The notes under the pieces: model-generated
The model's input: only the letters and a program-made list of their open reading frames with translations
Told to the model about the DNA's origin: nothing
The model's database searches: none
In this document: positions 48,587 to 62,141 of the stretch, one piece after another
Layout: every line of letters starts with the position of its first letter
Numbering within the stretch: position 1 is the first letter of the stretch
NCBI RefSeq assembly: GCF_000962805.1
Contig: NZ_JZTW01000010.1
Location: forward strand, 91,908-155,907
Reading direction: 5' to 3'
Length of the DNA: 64,000 nucleotides
Source: Pseudarthrobacter chlorophenolicus
GTDB lineage: Bacteria; Actinomycetota; Actinomycetes; Actinomycetales; Micrococcaceae
Position numbers and translations under genes: made by a program

Positions 48587-50713
48587 CTAGAGGACGTCGA
48601 CGCCGTCCAGGCGGAGCTGAAAGGGATCGAAGGCCCGCTTGGCAGCTACCGCGGAACGGGTAGTACGCAGGACGCGGACCACGACGGCGGCCTGGCCGTA
48701 GGCGAAGAACAGCAGGGTCCGGACATCCTCGCCGGAGCGGCCGGGCGCCAGAGGTCCGGCCGGCAGCACCGGCGCAGGACCTGCCAGGCGCAGCTGGATG
48801 CCGGAGCCGGCCAGGTCTGCCGAGACTGCCCCGGTGAAGTGTTCGACGGCGGCACGCGGGCCTGTAACGGACGCAATCCGGACGGAGGGTGGAAGCTGGA
48901 GTTCTGCCCGCAGCGACAATTCCCGCTGGGCGTAGCCAGCCGGATCCCAGCGCAGCAGCGCACCCACCGCAGCCGTGTCGGTGGCCGTGATGACGGCGAG
49001 TCCGCCCTCGGAAGCGGGGCGCACCAGGGCTGCAGCGTTGAACCAGCGCCGGACGGTGTCTTCGCCGGCCCGCAGGGTTTCGCGGCGCAGCAACGAATCG
49101 CCGTCCAGCAGCAGTGCTGCTGCGAAACCTCCTTCGGCCACCGGCTCAGCCCCAACCGTGGCCACCACCAGGGCCTTGCCTGGGCCTACTGCGGCCTTCA
49201 CGTGATCGCCCGAGGATGTCACCACCGTTGTGCCGGGAAAAGCGCGGCCCAGTTCCTCCGCCGTCCTCAGCACGCCCGTGGCGCCCTTGCGAAGCCGCCG
49301 TCCCGTGCAGTGCACGCACCGCCAGTCCGGCGCCGGCGTCGAACACCAGCGGCACTGGGGTATGGCTGAGCTTCCGCCCAGGGCCAGCGGCCCCTGGCAG
49401 TTGCCGCACCGGGCAGGTTCCCGGCACGAGTCGCAGACCAGTGACGGCGCATAGCCTGCCCGTGCCACCTGGATCAGGACGGGCCCCCGTTCGAGCCCTT
49501 CCTTGGCGGCCCGCCACGCGGCACCGGGCAGGCGTGCGATGCGGGCGAGGGGGTCGCGTTCCTGTTCGAAGCTGTCTGCGGTATTGAGGACCCGCGGCAC
49601 CGTGCGCCTGATGGCCTGCCGGTCCGGTTCGACGGGCAGGGCCCATCCGGCGTCAACCAGCCGCTGCACCTCGGTACTCCGGGCGTGGCCGGCAAGGAGG
49701 CAGGCCGAGCCCTCCTGTTCGGCGCGCAGGAGCAGAACCTCGCGGGTATGGGCGTACGGCGCTCGCTGGTCGATGTGGAGATCGTCACCGTCATCCCAGC
49801 AGGCCACGAGGCCCAGGTTGGCCACTGGCGCGAACGCGGCCGACCTGGTGCCGATAGCCACCCGGGCCGTGCCGGCCAGGAGCCGCAGGAAGTTGCGGTA
49901 CCGCGGTGTGGGCCCGTCGTCGGCGGTAAGCCTGGCCACCGCCTCCGCGGGAACCAGTGCCGAGAGCGCCTGCTCCAGCCGGTCAAGGTCGCGGTAGTCC
50001 GGTACCACCACTACGGCACCGCGTCCGGCGGCGTACGTGGCGGCGACTGCCCCGGCCAGCAGTTGAGGCCAGCCGGACGGGCCATAGCCTTGAAGCGGGT
50101 TGATGACGGCGCGGGGGGATCCGCCGGCAGAGAGATGACGGAGGTAGGCCATACCATTGCGGTAGCCGGCCCACGCTCCGCCCGACGCGGTGTTCCCGTC
50201 GTCACGGCCGGCCGGAACGGATGCCTCTTCTTCGAAACCGGAAAGGTACTCCTTTTCCAGCCTGGCCATGCGTGGCGGGACTGCGAGCCGAAGAACGTCG
50301 CTGACCGTTCCGGCATACCGGGCGGCAACGGCGTTGGCGAGCTTTGCCACGGCCGGAGTGAGGACAGGCACCGGGGAGACCACCTTCGCCAGCGGCACAA
50401 GCGTGTGGCCGGCGTCGGAAACGGAAATCCTGTCCATCAGGAAACCATTGAGCTGTTGACCGTTGAAGGGCACTTTGACCCGGACACCGGGCTGGGCTTC
50501 GGCGTCCAGGGCCGCGGGGACGGCGTAATCGAAGGGACGGTCAAGGTGCGGCAGGGAGGATTCCACCAGGACCCGGGCCACCGGCAGGTGTTCTGCCAGG
50601 GGTACGCCGACGGGCTGGGTACTGGCAGGGAAGCCTCGCAGGAGGGTGGGCTGGACCGGCCCGCCGCCCTGGACGGAAAGATCCAGGGCCGGCTGTGCGG
50701 AGTCCTTGGCCAT
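48587..50713 (-). CDS. priA: Primosomal protein PriA, actinobacterial helicase-inactive type
   Basis: A 708-aa replication restart protein. The N-terminal DNA-binding domain is present (about 45-140). At the position of the usual Walker A (GSGKT) the sequence reads PLQGYGPSGWPQLL, without the P-loop, and no DEAH box is seen. The zinc-binding Cys cluster is clear: CDSC, CGNC, CRWC and CVHC at about 410-460. Loss of ATPase motifs is a known feature of actinobacterial PriA, so it probably acts as a loader scaffold. It lies 106 bp downstream of metK. Confidence 0.9.
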   Translation of the reverse strand: MAKDSAQPALDLSVQGGGPVQPTLLRGFPASTQPVGVPLAEHLPVARVLVESSLPHLDRPFDYAVPAALDAEAQPGVRVKVPFNGQQLNGFLMDRISVSDAGHTLVPLAKVVSPVPVLTPAVAKLANAVAARYAGTVSDVLRLAVPPRMARLEKEYLSGFEEEASVPAGRDDGNTASGGAWAGYRNGMAYLRHLSAGGSPRAVINPLQGYGPSGWPQLLAGAVAATYAAGRGAVVVVPDYRDLDRLEQALSALVPAEAVARLTADDGPTPRYRNFLRLLAGTARVAIGTRSAAFAPVANLGLVACWDDGDDLHIDQRAPYAHTREVLLLRAEQEGSACLLAGHARSTEVQRLVDAGWALPVEPDRQAIRRTVPRVLNTADSFEQERDPLARIARLPGAAWRAAKEGLERGPVLIQVARAGYAPSLVCDSCREPARCGNCQGPLALGGSSAIPQCRWCSTPAPDWRCVHCTGRRLRKGATGVLRTAEELGRAFPGTTVVTSSGDHVKAAVGPGKALVVATVGAEPVAEGGFAAALLLDGDSLLRRETLRAGEDTVRRWFNAAALVRPASEGGLAVITATDTAAVGALLRWDPAGYAQRELSLRAELQLPPSVRIASVTGPRAAVEHFTGAVSADLAGSGIQLRLAGPAPVLPAGPLAPGRSGEDVRTLLFFAYGQAAVVVRVLRTTRSAVAAKRAFDPFQLRLDGVDVL

Positions 50714-50819
50714 GGCGGCTACCTCCGTTCAGCTCCCGGGCGGAAAAGGCCAGCCAAGCACGGGGCACCGACATCCGCGCTGCCCGTGCACGGCGGCGCG
50801 GTCCCCCGCAGCCTGGACG

Positions 50820-52055
50820 CTAGGCGTTGAAGTACGCCTTCAGGTCGTCAACGCGGTCAAGGCGTTCCCAGGTGAAGTCGGGATCGTCCCGGCCGAAGTG
50901 TCCGTGAGCTGCCGTTTTGGCGTAGATGGGGCGCTTCAGGTCCAGGGCGTCGATGATGGCCCGCGGGCGGAGATCGAAGATCTCGGCGATGGCGGCACTG
51001 ATCTGCGCAGGGTCGACAGTCTCGGTGCCGAATGTTTCAACGTAGGTGCCTACGGGACGGGCCTGGCCGATCGCGTACGCGATCTGGATCTCGGCACGCT
51101 TGGCCAGTCCGGCGGCAACGACGTTCTTGGCTACCCACCGCATGGCGTACGCAGCGGAACGGTCAACCTTTGACGGGTCCTTGCCGGAGAAGGCGCCGCC
51201 GCCGTGGCGTGCCATGCCGCCGTAGGTGTCGACGATGATCTTGCGGCCGGTCAGCCCGGCATCACCCACGGGGCCGCCGATGACGAATTCGCCGGCGGGG
51301 TTAAGGATGTTGGCCGCACGCGACACATCAAGGTTGGCCGCCGCGAGGACGGGCTTGATGACCACCGAGGCAAGGTCGGTGCGAAGCTGTTCGAGGCTGG
51401 CGCCCTCGGCGTGCTGGCTGGAGATCACGACGGTTTCAACGGAGACGGGGCGGTCCCGGTCGTAGCCCACGGTGACCTGGGTCTTGCCGTCGGGGCGGAG
51501 GTAGGCAAGCTCACCGGATTTGCGGACTTCGGTGAGGCGTTCGGACAGGCGGTGCGCCAGCCAGATGGGTGTGGGCATGTAGGACGGGGTTTCGTCGCTG
51601 GCGTAGCCGAACATGATGCCCTGGTCGCCGGCACCCTGGAGGTCGTAGTCGTCCTCCTGGCGTCCTTCACGGGCCTCGAGGGAATTGAACACTCCCCCGG
51701 CGATGTCATTGGACTGCTGCCCGATGGATACCGACACACCGCAGCGTGCGCCGTCGAAGCCGTTGGCGGACGAATCGTAGCCGATGCCGAGGATGGTCTC
51801 CCGGACAATCTGCGGGATTTCCACGTAGGCGTCGGTGGTGACTTCGCCGGCGACGTGCACCAGCCCGGTGGTGGCCATGGTTTCCACAGCTACGCGGGAC
51901 TCCGGATCGGCCGCAAGGAGGGCGTCCAGGATGGCGTCACTGATCTGGTCGCAGATCTTGTCCGGGTGGCCTTCGGTAACGGACTCCGAGGTGAAGAGCC
52001 GAAGGGACGAGGGCGTAGCCCCGGAGGTCTGGTGAAGGTGCAGCGGTAAAGTCAC
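50820..52055 (-). CDS. metK: S-adenosylmethionine synthase
   Basis: A 411-aa enzyme that makes SAM from methionine and ATP. The ATP-binding hallmark [17 protein letters not shown] is at about 26-42 and the [12 protein letters not shown] and [19 protein letters not shown] loops are intact. It lies 87 bp downstream of coaBC and probably belongs to the same read-through transcript. Confidence 0.98.
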   Translation of the reverse strand: MTLPLHLHQTSGATPSSLRLFTSESVTEGHPDKICDQISDAILDALLAADPESRVAVETMATTGLVHVAGEVTTDAYVEIPQIVRETILGIGYDSSANGFDGARCGVSVSIGQQSNDIAGGVFNSLEAREGRQEDDYDLQGAGDQGIMFGYASDETPSYMPTPIWLAHRLSERLTEVRKSGELAYLRPDGKTQVTVGYDRDRPVSVETVVISSQHAEGASLEQLRTDLASVVIKPVLAAANLDVSRAANILNPAGEFVIGGPVGDAGLTGRKIIVDTYGGMARHGGGAFSGKDPSKVDRSAAYAMRWVAKNVVAAGLAKRAEIQIAYAIGQARPVGTYVETFGTETVDPAQISAAIAEIFDLRPRAIIDALDLKRPIYAKTAAHGHFGRDDPDFTWERLDRVDDLKAYFNA

Positions 52056-52142
52056 TCAACTACCTTACTGGTTGGATCACGCGCGCCCGTCGGGAAACGT
52101 CGCGGGATGTCACGGTACTAAGCAAACGTGGTACTAAACACG

Positions 52143-53390
52143 TCAGGCCCGGGGCGACACCTGGTTCAGTTCGAAGCCGATGCGGCTGATGATGGCCGCA
52201 GAAACGTCTGCCTTGGTGCCGGACGCCTCTTGAGGTTCGGAGCCGGAACGGGCCAGGATGACCACCGAATTGGTGTCCTTGCCGAAAACCTTGTCCGAGC
52301 CGACATGGTTGACTACCAGCAGGTCGCAGCCTTTGCGCTGGAGTTTGGCCTCAGCGTAAGCGCGGACATCCCCGTGCTTGTCACCCGTTTCGGCAGCAAA
52401 GCCCACAATGAGCTGGCTGTCCGCTGCAGGACCGGTGGCGCCCTGGTTGCGGCGCTCCACGAGCTCCTGCAGGATGTCCGGGTTGCGGACCAGGGTGATG
52501 ACGGGATCTGCGGTGTCGTCGCGTTTCTTGATTTTTGTGTCCGAGATTTCCGCGGGGCGGAAGTCTGCCACGGCGGCGGACATGATGACGACGTCGGAAT
52601 CTGCGGCGGCAGCCAGCGCGGCCTCTCGCAACTGCAAGGCAGTTTCGACGTTAACCACCTCGACGCCCGGGGGCGGCGGAACTTCCATGTGCGCTGCGAG
52701 CAGCCGGACGGTCGCGCCGGCGTTCCGCGCGGCGACGGCCAGGGCTACGCCCTGTTTGCCGGAGGACCGGTTGCCCAGGAAACGGACGGGGTCCAGTGGT
52801 TCGCGGGTTCCGCCGGCACTGATGGTGACGGTCTTGCCTGCCAGCGGAAGCTGGAAATCGGTTTGTCCGTGAACCAGGGCCATGGCGGCGTCGAAGATGG
52901 CGTCAGGTTCGGGCAGCCGTCCCGGCCCGGAATCCGAGCCCGTGAGCCTGCCGGAAGCCGGTTCCAGTACCGCCGCACCGCGGCCGCGGAGTGTTTCCAC
53001 GTTGGCGCGGGTTGCCGGATGCTGCCACATCTCGGTATGCATGGCGGGAGCGAAGAGGACGGGGCCGTGCGCCATCAGCAGCGTGTTGGTGAGGAGGTCC
53101 CCCGCCTGGCCCGTGGCCGCTTTGGCCAGGAGATCGGCCGTGGCCGGGGCGATGACCACGAGGTCAGCCTCGTGGCCCAGCCGGACGTGGTTGACCTGGT
53201 GGACGTCGTCGAAGACGCTGTTGCTCACGGGGTTGCCGGAGAGCGCCTCCCAGGTGGCGGTCCCGACGAAGCGGGTTGCCGCCTCCGTGGGTATGACCGT
53301 GACATGGTGGCCGGCTTCAGTAAAAAGCCGGAGGAGCGATGCCACCTTGTAGGCGGCTATCCCTCCCCCGACTCCGAGGACTATGCGCAC
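52143..53390 (-). CDS. coaBC: Bifunctional phosphopantothenoylcysteine decarboxylase / phosphopantothenate-cysteine ligase
   Basis: A 415-aa fusion for coenzyme A synthesis. The FMN-dependent CoaC half (1-185) starts MRIVLGVGGGIAAYKVASLL and contains PAMHTEMW, with the active-site His in HQVNHVRLG. The CoaB half (about 190-415) holds TISAGGTREPLDPVRFLGNRSSG and the K-DD-like KIKKRDDTADP. It lies 36 bp downstream of rpoZ. Confidence 0.97.
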   Translation of the reverse strand: MRIVLGVGGGIAAYKVASLLRLFTEAGHHVTVIPTEAATRFVGTATWEALSGNPVSNSVFDDVHQVNHVRLGHEADLVVIAPATADLLAKAATGQAGDLLTNTLLMAHGPVLFAPAMHTEMWQHPATRANVETLRGRGAAVLEPASGRLTGSDSGPGRLPEPDAIFDAAMALVHGQTDFQLPLAGKTVTISAGGTREPLDPVRFLGNRSSGKQGVALAVAARNAGATVRLLAAHMEVPPPPGVEVVNVETALQLREAALAAAADSDVVIMSAAVADFRPAEISDTKIKKRDDTADPVITLVRNPDILQELVERRNQGATGPAADSQLIVGFAAETGDKHGDVRAYAEAKLQRKGCDLLVVNHVGSDKVFGKDTNSVVILARSGSEPQEASGTKADVSAAIISRIGFELNQVSPRA

Positions 53391-53426
53391 GTGACCTCCG
53401 TCAGCAGCACGTCATGCGGCAGGTTG

Positions 53427-53687
53427 TTACTCTGCGGCTTCGATCGGTGTGGATACCAGCTTGCCCTCGTTGATCTCGCGCAGGGCGATCGAGAGGGACT
53501 TCTCGTTCAGCTTGGTGTCTACCAGGGGGCCGACGTACTCGAAGAGTCCCTCGTGAAGCTGGGCATAGTAGGCGTTGATCTGACGAGCGCGCTTGGCACC
53601 GAAGATCACCAGGCCGTACTTGGAGTCGGCCGCTTCGAGCAGCGAGTCGATCGGCGGGTTGATGATGCCTTCAAGGTTCGTGGACAC
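53427..53687 (-). CDS. rpoZ: DNA-directed RNA polymerase subunit omega
   Basis: An 86-aa protein that assists RNA polymerase assembly. The actinobacterial core [25 protein letters not shown] stretch (here [20 protein letters not shown]) and [17 protein letters not shown] are plain. It is 15 bp downstream of gmk, the conserved gmk-rpoZ pair. Confidence 0.97.
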   Translation of the reverse strand: MSTNLEGIINPPIDSLLEAADSKYGLVIFGAKRARQINAYYAQLHEGLFEYVGPLVDTKLNEKSLSIALREINEGKLVSTPIEAAE

Positions 53688-53702
53688 GAATTCTCCAAAA
53701 TT

Positions 53703-54296
53703 CTAGCGGGCTGACGGTTCCTGCAGGTGTGCATGAGGGGTCAGCCCCATGAGTGAAACAAGCTCGTCCGCTGCCCGGCGGACGTCGTCATTGATGACGG
53801 TGTGGTCGAACTCCGGTTCAGCAGCAAGTTCCAGTTTAGCGGTTTCCAGCCGGCGCTGCTGTTCTTCGGGGGTTTCTGTTCCGCGGCCCACGAGCCGGCG
53901 GACCATTTCGTCCCAGGTGGGCGGGGCCAGGAACACGAATTTGGCGTCCGGGACGGCTTCCTTAACCTGGCGCGCACCCTGGAGGTCGATTTCCAGGAGG
54001 ACGGAACGTCCTTCCTCAATGGCCTCGTTGACGGTGCTCTTCAATGTGCCGTAAGTGTTTTGGCCGTGCACTACTGCCCACTCGAGCAGTTCGCCCTCCG
54101 CGATGAGCCGTTCAAACTCTTCCGTCGACTTGAAGAAGTAGTGGACGCCGTCCACTTCACCCGGCCGGGGGGCGCGGGTGGTGGCTGAGACGGAGAGCCA
54201 GACCTCGGGGTAGTTGTCGCGGATATAGGTGGATACGGTGCCTTTGCCAACAGCTGTCGGACCTGCGAGGACTGTCAGTCCGGGTTTCTTGCTCAC
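53703..54296 (-). CDS. gmk: Guanylate kinase
   Basis: A 197-aa kinase converting GMP to GDP. The P-loop ([10 protein letters not shown]) and GMP-binding segments ([19 protein letters not shown]) are present. It is between mihF and rpoZ on one strand. Confidence 0.98.
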   Translation of the reverse strand: MSKKPGLTVLAGPTAVGKGTVSTYIRDNYPEVWLSVSATTRAPRPGEVDGVHYFFKSTEEFERLIAEGELLEWAVVHGQNTYGTLKSTVNEAIEEGRSVLLEIDLQGARQVKEAVPDAKFVFLAPPTWDEMVRRLVGRGTETPEEQQRRLETAKLELAAEPEFDHTVINDDVRRAADELVSLMGLTPHAHLQEPSAR

Positions 54297-54348
54297 GTAT
54301 TCCTTTGCCGAGGTTTGGGGTTATGGGGTGGGCCGGCGCCGGCCACCC

Positions 54349-54666
54349 CTAATGTTCGTCTATAAAATCTACCAGCGCCCGCCGCTGGTGGACGCCGAGG
54401 CCCCGGACGCGGCGTGACGCGGCAATGCCCAGTTGTTCCATAATGGCGGCTGCCCGCACCTTGCCAATGCCCGGCAGCGCCTCAAGGAGTTCGGAAACCC
54501 GCATCCTCGCCAGGGCGTCGTCGGCGGCGGCCGAGTCGATGATGTCGGCTGCGGACCGCTTGCCGTTCTTGAGGCTTTCCTTGGCGGCAGCCCTGGCAGC
54601 ACGTGCGGCCGCCGCCTTGCCCAGGGCCTCGGCCCGTTCCGACGCGGATAACGGTCGCAGTACCAT
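54349..54666 (-). CDS. mihF: Actinobacterial integration host factor
   Basis: A 105-aa nucleoid protein that bends DNA and is essential in mycobacteria. A long N-terminal helix rich in Ala/Arg is followed by the helix-two-turns-helix at about 60-95 (LLEALPGIGKVRAAAIMEQL). It lies 52 bp upstream of gmk. The 122-bp gap behind pyrF probably holds its promoter. Confidence 0.95.
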   Translation of the reverse strand: MVLRPLSASERAEALGKAAAARAARAAAKESLKNGKRSAADIIDSAAADDALARMRVSELLEALPGIGKVRAAAIMEQLGIAASRRVRGLGVHQRRALVDFIDEH

Positions 54667-54788
54667 GACGCATACCCCCGGAATCGGCGGAATTTATCCA
54701 AGGGCGGCCGCCCTTGGACCTGTCCTGAAAATACCCTCTGGTGCTGGATGAAGCAATGGATGGGCGCAAACCGGGAACTATTCCCGGT

Positions 54789-55653
54789 TCAGCCCAGGCG
54801 CAGGCCGGCCAAGGTCCGCTGCGCCGCGTCCCGCAATCCCCGGGGTTCCGGTCCCGCAGCCAGGATGTCCCGGCTTGAGGTACCCAGGACCATCGGGTAG
54901 GCATCCCCGAAGGTGGCCCGCAGGTCCGCCGGCGTTGCACCCTGCGCACCCAGCCCGGGGGCCAGGATGGGGCCCCGGACGGCGGCGAGGTCCAGGTCAA
55001 GGTCCGCCAGGGCACTGCCCACGGTGGCCCCCACTACCAGGCCCACAGAGCCCAGGCTGCCCTGGTAGCGTGCGTTCTCGCGGGCCGCGGCGGACGTGAT
55101 CCGGCGTGCCACCGAGTCCGCTCCCCCGACGTGCTGCACGGATGCGCCCTCAGGGTTGGAGGTCAGGGCCAGGACAAACACGCCGCGGCCGGTCTCGGCT
55201 GCGAGGTCCAGCGCAGGGCGCAGGGACTCGAAGCCGAGGTAGGGGCTGAGGGTGACAGAGTCTGCTGCCAGCGGGGATTCGTCGCGGAGCCAGGCGTCCG
55301 CGTAGGCGGCCATGGTGGATCCGATGTCGCCGCGCTTGGCGTCGGCGATGGTCAGGACGGACTGGTCCCGCGACTCAGCCAGGACTTCCTCCAGCACCGC
55401 CATGCCTGCCGAGCCGTGGCGTTCGAAGAGTGCCACCTGCGGCTTGACCGCGGCAGCGAGCGACGCCACCGCCTCCACTACGGTGAGCGAGAAGCGGCGC
55501 AGGCCCGCGACGTCGTCGGCCAATCCCCAACTCTTCAGCAGTGCCGGGTGCGGGTCAATGCCCACGCACAGCGGGCCTCGGGAGGCCATGGCGGCGCCGA
55601 GCCGGGAGCCGAACGACTCCCGGCCCTGCGCTTCAGCTTGCGCTGGTACCTGC

Positions 55654-55661
<8 letters not shown>
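54789..55661 (-). CDS. pyrF: Orotidine-5'-phosphate decarboxylase, type 2
   Basis: A 290-aa enzyme that makes UMP in the last step of the pathway. The catalytic [10 protein letters not shown] motif is at about 92-101, and [11 protein letters not shown] is the N-terminal barrel strand. The ATG at 55661 overlaps the carB stop by 8 bp; the longer frame is antisense-free but lies in carB coding sequence. It ends the pyr operon. Confidence 0.95.
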
Positions 55662-58982
<3,321 letters not shown>

Positions 58983-58983
<1 letters not shown>

Positions 58984-60269
58984 TACTTCTTGTCCTCAGT
59001 CTTGGTGTCGGAGTTTTTCGGCGCGGCGGAGCCTTCAACAGGGTTATGGGCGGAGTCCACGGGATCCTTGGACTCGTTGGCGGTCTTTCCGTCCCGCGTG
59101 CCTTCCATCAGGTCGATGAAGCGGTCGAACAGGTACGCGGCGTCGTGCGGACCGGCCGCGGCCTCAGGGTGGTACTGGACCGAGAAAGCCGGAATGTCGA
59201 GGCAGGCGAGGCCTTCCACCACGTCGTCGTTCAGGCTGACGTGGCTGACCTCCACCCGGCCGTAGCGCTCCTCCGGAGCCTGGGTGGCGCCGTCGAGCGG
59301 TGCGTCCACGGCAAATCCGTGGTTCTGGGAGGTGATTTCCACCTTGCCGGTGCGGCGGTCCATGACGGGCTGGTTGATGCCGCGGTGGCCGTAGCGGAGC
59401 TTGTAGGTGCCGAACCCGAGGGCGCGGCCCAGGATCTGGTTGCCGAAGCAGATGCCGAAGTACGGCAGCTTCTCGTCCAGGACGGAGCGGAGCAGCTTGA
59501 CCTGGGCGTCGGCGGTGGCGGGGTCGCCGGGTCCGTTGGACATGAAGAAGCCGTCCGGGTTGACCGCCTTGACGTCCGCCAGTGTGGCGGTGGCGGGCAG
59601 GACATGGACTCGCACTCCACGCTCGGCGAACCGGACGGGGGTCATGGCCTTGATGCCGAGGTCGATGGCGGCGATGCTGAACCGGGGTTCGGCGTCCCAG
59701 CCGTGGTCCTTGGGTTCCACCACGTAGGCTTCGTCAACGCTGACTTCCTCGGCGAGGCGGGCGCCTTCCATGGGGGCGCTGGCGAGGACAGCCTCCACCA
59801 GTTCCTTGTCCGATGCCCGTGCGGCGTCGCCGGAGAAGATGCCGGCGCGCATGGTCTTGTGTTCGCGGAGATGGCGGGTGATGGCACGGGTGTCCACGCC
59901 TTGGATCCCGACGATGCCCTGATCGACGAGCTCTTCGTCCAGGGAGCGCTCGGAGCGCCAGTTGGAGGGACGGCGGGCGGCGTCGCGGACGATGTAGCCG
60001 GCCACCCAGATGCGGCGCGATTCTGCGTCTTCGCTGTTGACGCCGGTGTTGCCGATGTGCGGTGCGGTCTGGACCACCAGCTGCCGGGCGTAGGAGGGAT
60101 CCGTGATGGTCTCCTGGTAACCGGTCATGCCCGTGGCGAAGACGGCTTCGCCCAGGGCGGTTCCGGTGGCGCCGTAGCTGGTGCCGCGGAAGATGCGTCC
60201 GTCTTCGAGGACGAGCGCAGCGGGGGCTGCCGGGGTGGCGGTGGTTGAAGTCACTGTATTCGCTTTCAC
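58983..60269 (-). CDS. carA: Carbamoyl-phosphate synthase small subunit
   Basis: A 428-aa glutamine amidotransferase subunit. The N-terminal CPSase domain starts [19 protein letters not shown]. The class I GATase domain has the nucleophile Cys in GICFGNQIL with the His/Glu pair in QYHPEAA. I chose the GTG at 60269, with GGAAAG about 7 bases upstream; it falls 4 bp after the previous stop. The last 40 residues are an unusual Ser/Asp/Lys-rich tail. Confidence 0.95.
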
Positions 60270-60273
60270 TGTC

Positions 60274-60792
60274 TTACTTTCCACTGGTGGCGTCAGCCGC
60301 CGGGGCTGAAGAGATCAATTCCTGGAGTGCCGTGTACAGGGTGTCCTTGTCCGCCGCGCGGCGGGTCCGGAAGCCGGTGTCCAGTTCGTGGTGGCCGTGC
60401 AGCCAGGTCAGGACGAGCAGGCCGTCCTTCTCCACGAACTTGCCGGCCATCCCGCTTTCCTGCCGCACGCCCGTGAGCGACGCGGCGGGGATGTAGAGGG
60501 CGGGGGCACCGGCTCGGTCGAACAGCACGCCGCCCGGGTACACGGCCAGGGTTGCGTTGGTGCGGATGCCGAGGCTGTGGACGGCCACCCGGTCAAGCCA
60601 GTCGCCGCCGGTGGTGGTGGCGACGTACTGTCCCTCGGCTTCGGCGGACGGCTCGCCCGGTTCCGCGGGCGCCTGGGGCAGGGGCCCGACGTCGGACTGG
60701 CGCTTCAGGCGGTTGCGCCAGCCAATGCCGAGGAGGACAAAGACGACGGCGATGATCGCCAGCATCGCCAGTCCCGGAAGGATTTTTTCCAT
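60274..60792 (-). CDS. Conserved PH-like domain membrane protein in the pyr operon
   Basis: A 172-aa protein of unknown function. One membrane helix lies at about 5-24 ([20 protein letters not shown]) and a PH-like, beta-rich domain fills about 60-160 ([20 protein letters not shown] to [12 protein letters not shown]). It sits between pyrC (1-bp overlap, TGATG) and carA (4 bp after its stop to the GTG), a position conserved in actinobacterial pyr operons. No motif ties it to a reaction. A role in localisation of the pyrimidine enzymes is speculation. Confidence 0.85.
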   Translation of the reverse strand: MEKILPGLAMLAIIAVVFVLLGIGWRNRLKRQSDVGPLPQAPAEPGEPSAEAEGQYVATTTGGDWLDRVAVHSLGIRTNATLAVYPGGVLFDRAGAPALYIPAASLTGVRQESGMAGKFVEKDGLLVLTWLHGHHELDTGFRTRRAADKDTLYTALQELISSAPAADATSGK

Positions 60793-62141
60793 CAGGCGGC
60801 GCCTGCCTCGACTGCGGCGTGCGGGTAGGGGGTGTTGAGTTCGCCGTCCAGGACCGTGGGGTGGCCCTTGAAGAACGTGGCCACCACCTTGCCCGGCAGT
60901 TCGCGGCCCTTGAACGGTGAGTTCCGGCCCATGGTGGCCATCCGGAACGGGTCCACGGTCCAGCGGGCGGCAGGGTCCACCAGGAGGATGTTTGCCGGTT
61001 CGCCGGCTTCGAGTGGACGGCCCTGGTCTTCAAGCCGGCCGATCTGCGCGGCGGCCGCGGAGGTTACGCGGGCAAAGTCGGCCCAGGTCATCAGGCCGGT
61101 TTCGATCATGGTGTGCTGGACCACTGAGAGCGCGGTTTCCAGGCCGGTCATGCCCATGGCCGCCTGCGCCCATTCGCATTCTTTGTGCTCGCTGGGGTGC
61201 GGCGCATGGTCGGTTCCCACAACGTCGATGGTGCCGTCTGCCAGCCCTGCGCGCAATGCCTGGACGTCGGCATCGGTGCGCAGTGGCGGGTTGACCTTGA
61301 AGACGGGGTCGTAGCTGCGGACCAGGTCGTCGGTCAGCAGCAGGTGGTGTGGGGTGACCTCGGCCGTGACGTTGATACCGCGTTCCTTGGCCCAGCGGAT
61401 GATTTCCACTGAACCGGCGGTGGACACATGGCAGACGTGCAGCCGGGAGCCAACATGCTGGGCGAGCAGGACGTCCCGGGCGATGATGCTTTCCTCGGCA
61501 ACGGCAGGCCACCCGGTCAGGCCCAGGACGGCGGACACCTCGCCCTCGTTCATCTGTGCCCCGGCGGTGAGGCGCGGTTCCTGCGCGTGCTGGGCCACCA
61601 CGCCGTCGAACGCTTTGACGTACTCCAGCGCCCGGCGCATCAGTACGGGGTCGTGGACGCAGATGCCGTCGTCGGAGAACATCCTGACCCGTGCCCGGGA
61701 ATCGGCCATGGCACCCAGTTCTGCAAGCTGCTCCCCCGCAAGGCCCACCGTGACGGCGCCTACCGGGCGGACGTCAACCCAGCCTGCGGCGCGTCCCAGG
61801 GTGTATACCTGCTCAACCACACCGGCGGTATCGGCAACCGGAGTGCTGTTGGCCATGGCGTGGACGGCCGTATAACCGCCGAGGGCAGCTGCACGGGTTC
61901 CGGTCTCAACGGTTTCTGCGTCCTCCCGGCCGGGCTCACGGAGGTGGGTGTGGACATCCACCATGCCGGGCAACGCCACCAGGCCAGCGGCGTCGATGAC
62001 TGTGACGTCACCGTCCTGTCCCTCCGGCGAGAGGCCGGTGCCGATTTCGGCGATGATGCCGTCGCGGATCAGCAGGTCGGCCGGCTCGCCGCCCAGGATG
62101 GAGGCGCCTTGGATCAAGTACGTTCCGGTGTTGCCGGCCAT
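60792..62141 (-). CDS. pyrC: Dihydroorotase
   Basis: A 449-aa amidohydrolase that cyclises carbamoyl aspartate. The metal motif VDVHTHLREPG is at about 57-67, and HAPHPSEHKECEWAQAAMG and the carboxylated Lys region are typical of type I dihydroorotases. It overlaps pyrB and the PH-like gene by one base each (TGATG). Confidence 0.97.
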   Translation of the reverse strand: MAGNTGTYLIQGASILGGEPADLLIRDGIIAEIGTGLSPEGQDGDVTVIDAAGLVALPGMVDVHTHLREPGREDAETVETGTRAAALGGYTAVHAMANSTPVADTAGVVEQVYTLGRAAGWVDVRPVGAVTVGLAGEQLAELGAMADSRARVRMFSDDGICVHDPVLMRRALEYVKAFDGVVAQHAQEPRLTAGAQMNEGEVSAVLGLTGWPAVAEESIIARDVLLAQHVGSRLHVCHVSTAGSVEIIRWAKERGINVTAEVTPHHLLLTDDLVRSYDPVFKVNPPLRTDADVQALRAGLADGTIDVVGTDHAPHPSEHKECEWAQAAMGMTGLETALSVVQHTMIETGLMTWADFARVTSAAAAQIGRLEDQGRPLEAGEPANILLVDPAARWTVDPFRMATMGRNSPFKGRELPGKVVATFFKGHPTVLDGELNTPYPHAAVEAGAA

